This document shows positions 5,573 through 6,903 of a stretch of DNA of 6,903 bases, in pieces. The position numbers were made by a program, and so were the translations under genes. Below the pieces are notes generated by a model. That model did no database searches. It saw only the letters and a list, made by a program, of their open reading frames with translations, and was not told where the DNA came from. This DNA is from Burkholderiaceae bacterium (lineage in GTDB: Bacteria; Pseudomonadota; Gammaproteobacteria; Burkholderiales; Burkholderiaceae), in contig JASLEM010000060.1 of the NCBI GenBank assembly GCA_030151165.1, positions 1 through 6,903 of the forward strand, given 5' to 3'. Within the stretch, counting starts at the first letter, position 1. Every line of letters starts with the position of its first letter.

Positions 5573-6903
5573 ATGTTGTTGCGATATTTCGAAAAGCTGA
5601 TCGACCCGTATCCCGAAGGCGAGACCGCGCCGCCGCCGAACCGGCTGGTGCCGTTCATCTGGGCGAGCTCGCACGGCGCGCGCCGCTTCGTGGCCGCGAT
5701 GGCCGTGCTCACCGCGACGATCGGCGTCTTCGAGGCGCTGCTGTTCGCGTTCCTCGGCCGCATCGTCGACTGGCTGAGCCATGTCGAGCCGACGCAGCTG
5801 TGGGCGCAGGAGAGGGACAGCCTGATCCTGCTCGCCGTCGTGCTCGCCGTCAGCCCGCTGCTGGTGCTCGTGCAGGCCAACCTGAAATACCAGACGATCT
5901 TCGCCAACTTCCCGATGCGCCTGCGCTGGAACTTCCACCGCATGATGCTGGCGCAGAGCATGAGCTTCTACCAGGACGAGTTCGCCGGCCGCGTCGCCGC
6001 GAAGGTGATGCAGACCGCGCTCGCCGTGCGCGACGTCATGATGACGCTGACCGACATCCTCGTCTTCGTCGTCATCTACTTCGCGACGATGGTCGCCGTC
6101 GTCGGCGGCTTCGACCTGTGGCTGCTCGGCCCCTTCCTCGGCTGGCTGGTGCTGTACGCGCTGGCGCTGCGCTTCTTCGTGCCGCGGCTCGGCAAGGTGG
6201 GCGCCGCGCAGGCCGACGCGCGCTCTCTGATGACGGGCCGCATCACCGACGCGTACACCAACATCGCCACGGTCAAGCTGTTCTCGCACGCGCGGCGCGA
6301 GGCCTCGTACGCGAAGCAGGCGATGCAGGAGTTCATCGCCACCGCGTACCAGCAGGGGCGCTACGTGACGGGCATCGAGATCGTCAACCACACGCTGAGC
6401 ATGGGCCTGATCATGAGCACCTGCGGCGTCACGCTGTGGCTGTGGACGCACGGGCAGGTGGGCATCGGCGCGGTCGCGGCATCGACGGCGCTCGCGCTGC
6501 GCCTGAACGGCATCTCGCACTGGATTATGTGGGAGATGGCCTCGCTGTTCGAGAACGTCGGCACCGTCACCGACGGCATGCGCACGCTGTCGAAGCCGCA
6601 CGCGATCGTCGACGTGCCCGGCGCCGCCGAGCTCGTCGTGCCGCGCGGCGAGGTCACGTTCGAGGACGTCGGCTTCGCGTACGGCGGCAAGCGCCCGGTC
6701 ATCGAGCACTTCTCGCTGACGATCCGGCCCGGCGAGAAAATTGGCCTCGTCGGGCGGTCCGGCGCCGGCAAGTCCACGCTCGTGAACCTGCTGCTGCGCT
6801 TCTACGACGTCGAGTCCGGCCGGCTGCTGATCGACGGGCAGGACGTCGCGAAGGTCACGCAGAACAGCCTGCGCTCGCACGTGGGCATGGTCACGCAGGA
6901 CAC
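5573..6903 (+). CDS. ABC exporter half-transporter, membrane-ATPase fusion (3' truncated)
   Basis: The gene runs off the window after 443 complete codons, with no stop. It encodes an MsbA/MdlB-type exporter with a fused membrane and nucleotide-binding domain. A cytoplasmic lead of about 38 residues (with DPYPEGE) precedes six hydrophobic segments, roughly 39-61, 83-102, 162-180, 182-201, 269-290 and 296-315. The coupling-helix region DARSLMTGRITDAYTNIATVK sits between segments 4 and 5. The ATPase domain starts near residue 360 (VTFEDVGFAYGG), with the aromatic A-loop tyrosine, Walker A GRSGAGKST at 394-402, and the Q-loop at the very end (VGMVTQD, Gln442). The signature LSGGQ, Walker B and H-loop lie beyond the edge. 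It is expected to act as a homodimer or heterodimer exporting lipid, drug or another hydrophobic substrate; substrate cannot be told. GGGAG at 5564-5568 supports ATG 5573, although spacing is only four bases. Confidence 0.93.
   Translation, partial: MLLRYFEKLIDPYPEGETAPPPNRLVPFIWASSHGARRFVAAMAVLTATIGVFEALLFAFLGRIVDWLSHVEPTQLWAQERDSLILLAVVLAVSPLLVLVQANLKYQTIFANFPMRLRWNFHRMMLAQSMSFYQDEFAGRVAAKVMQTALAVRDVMMTLTDILVFVVIYFATMVAVVGGFDLWLLGPFLGWLVLYALALRFFVPRLGKVGAAQADARSLMTGRITDAYTNIATVKLFSHARREASYAKQAMQEFIATAYQQGRYVTGIEIVNHTLSMGLIMSTCGVTLWLWTHGQVGIGAVAASTALALRLNGISHWIMWEMASLFENVGTVTDGMRTLSKPHAIVDVPGAAELVVPRGEVTFEDVGFAYGGKRPVIEHFSLTIRPGEKIGLVGRSGAGKSTLVNLLLRFYDVESGRLLIDGQDVAKVTQNSLRSHVGMVTQD

Noticed and set aside
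5459..6880. A 473-codon minus-strand open frame antisense to the ABC exporter.
   Set aside because: It is His/Arg/Asp-rich with no recognisable domain. The plus-strand frame shows Walker A, Q-loop and membrane helices and is clearly the real gene.
1..6903. Mobile elements, phage genes, toxin-antitoxin pairs, CRISPR arrays, tRNA or rRNA.
   Set aside because: I looked for transposase or integrase motifs, spaced direct repeats, target-site duplications and tRNA cloverleaf ends with a T-loop and saw none. Composition is uniform, so there is no sign of recent transfer.

Overview
The window is very GC-rich (roughly two-thirds or more G+C by eye) with strong G/C at third codon positions. It carries tightly packed, ordinary chromosomal genes. 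Gene content, codon use and Shine-Dalgarno sequences suggest a betaproteobacterium of the order Burkholderiales. That is an inference from style and protein families, not from a marker gene. I see no rRNA, tRNA, CRISPR array, insertion sequence, phage gene or attachment site.

Layout, left to right. A probable intrinsic terminator of an upstream gene (about 42-65) is followed by a DUF1993 protein (156-674, +), which ends at a strong terminator (707-732). Next is a leader of about 180 bases with several inverted repeats, then a small PilZ-domain c-di-GMP receptor (916-1350, +). Third is a secreted right-handed parallel beta-helix lipoprotein (about 1448-3154, +), closed by its own terminator (3184-3215). 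A membrane-anchored neutral zinc metallopeptidase of the YpfJ/PF04228 type follows (3280-4203, +). It converges, with 16 bases between stop codons, on a six-helix membrane diguanylate cyclase (4220-5341, -). A divergent intergenic region of 231 bases with two inverted repeats separates the cyclase from an ABC exporter half-transporter (5573 to the window edge, +), cut just after its Q-loop.

How the genes may work together. The cyclase makes cyclic di-GMP and the PilZ protein binds it, so maker and receiver of the same messenger lie within about 4.4 kb, with two cell-envelope proteins between them. Terminators and strand changes show the genes are mostly separate transcription units, so any functional link is inference. 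The most unusual signals are in the non-coding parts. The PilZ leader has mutually exclusive pairings, and a hairpin occludes the Shine-Dalgarno of the lipoprotein gene and overlaps a possible micro-ORF. No gene here is clearly an undescribed system; the beta-helix lipoprotein is the least explained product.
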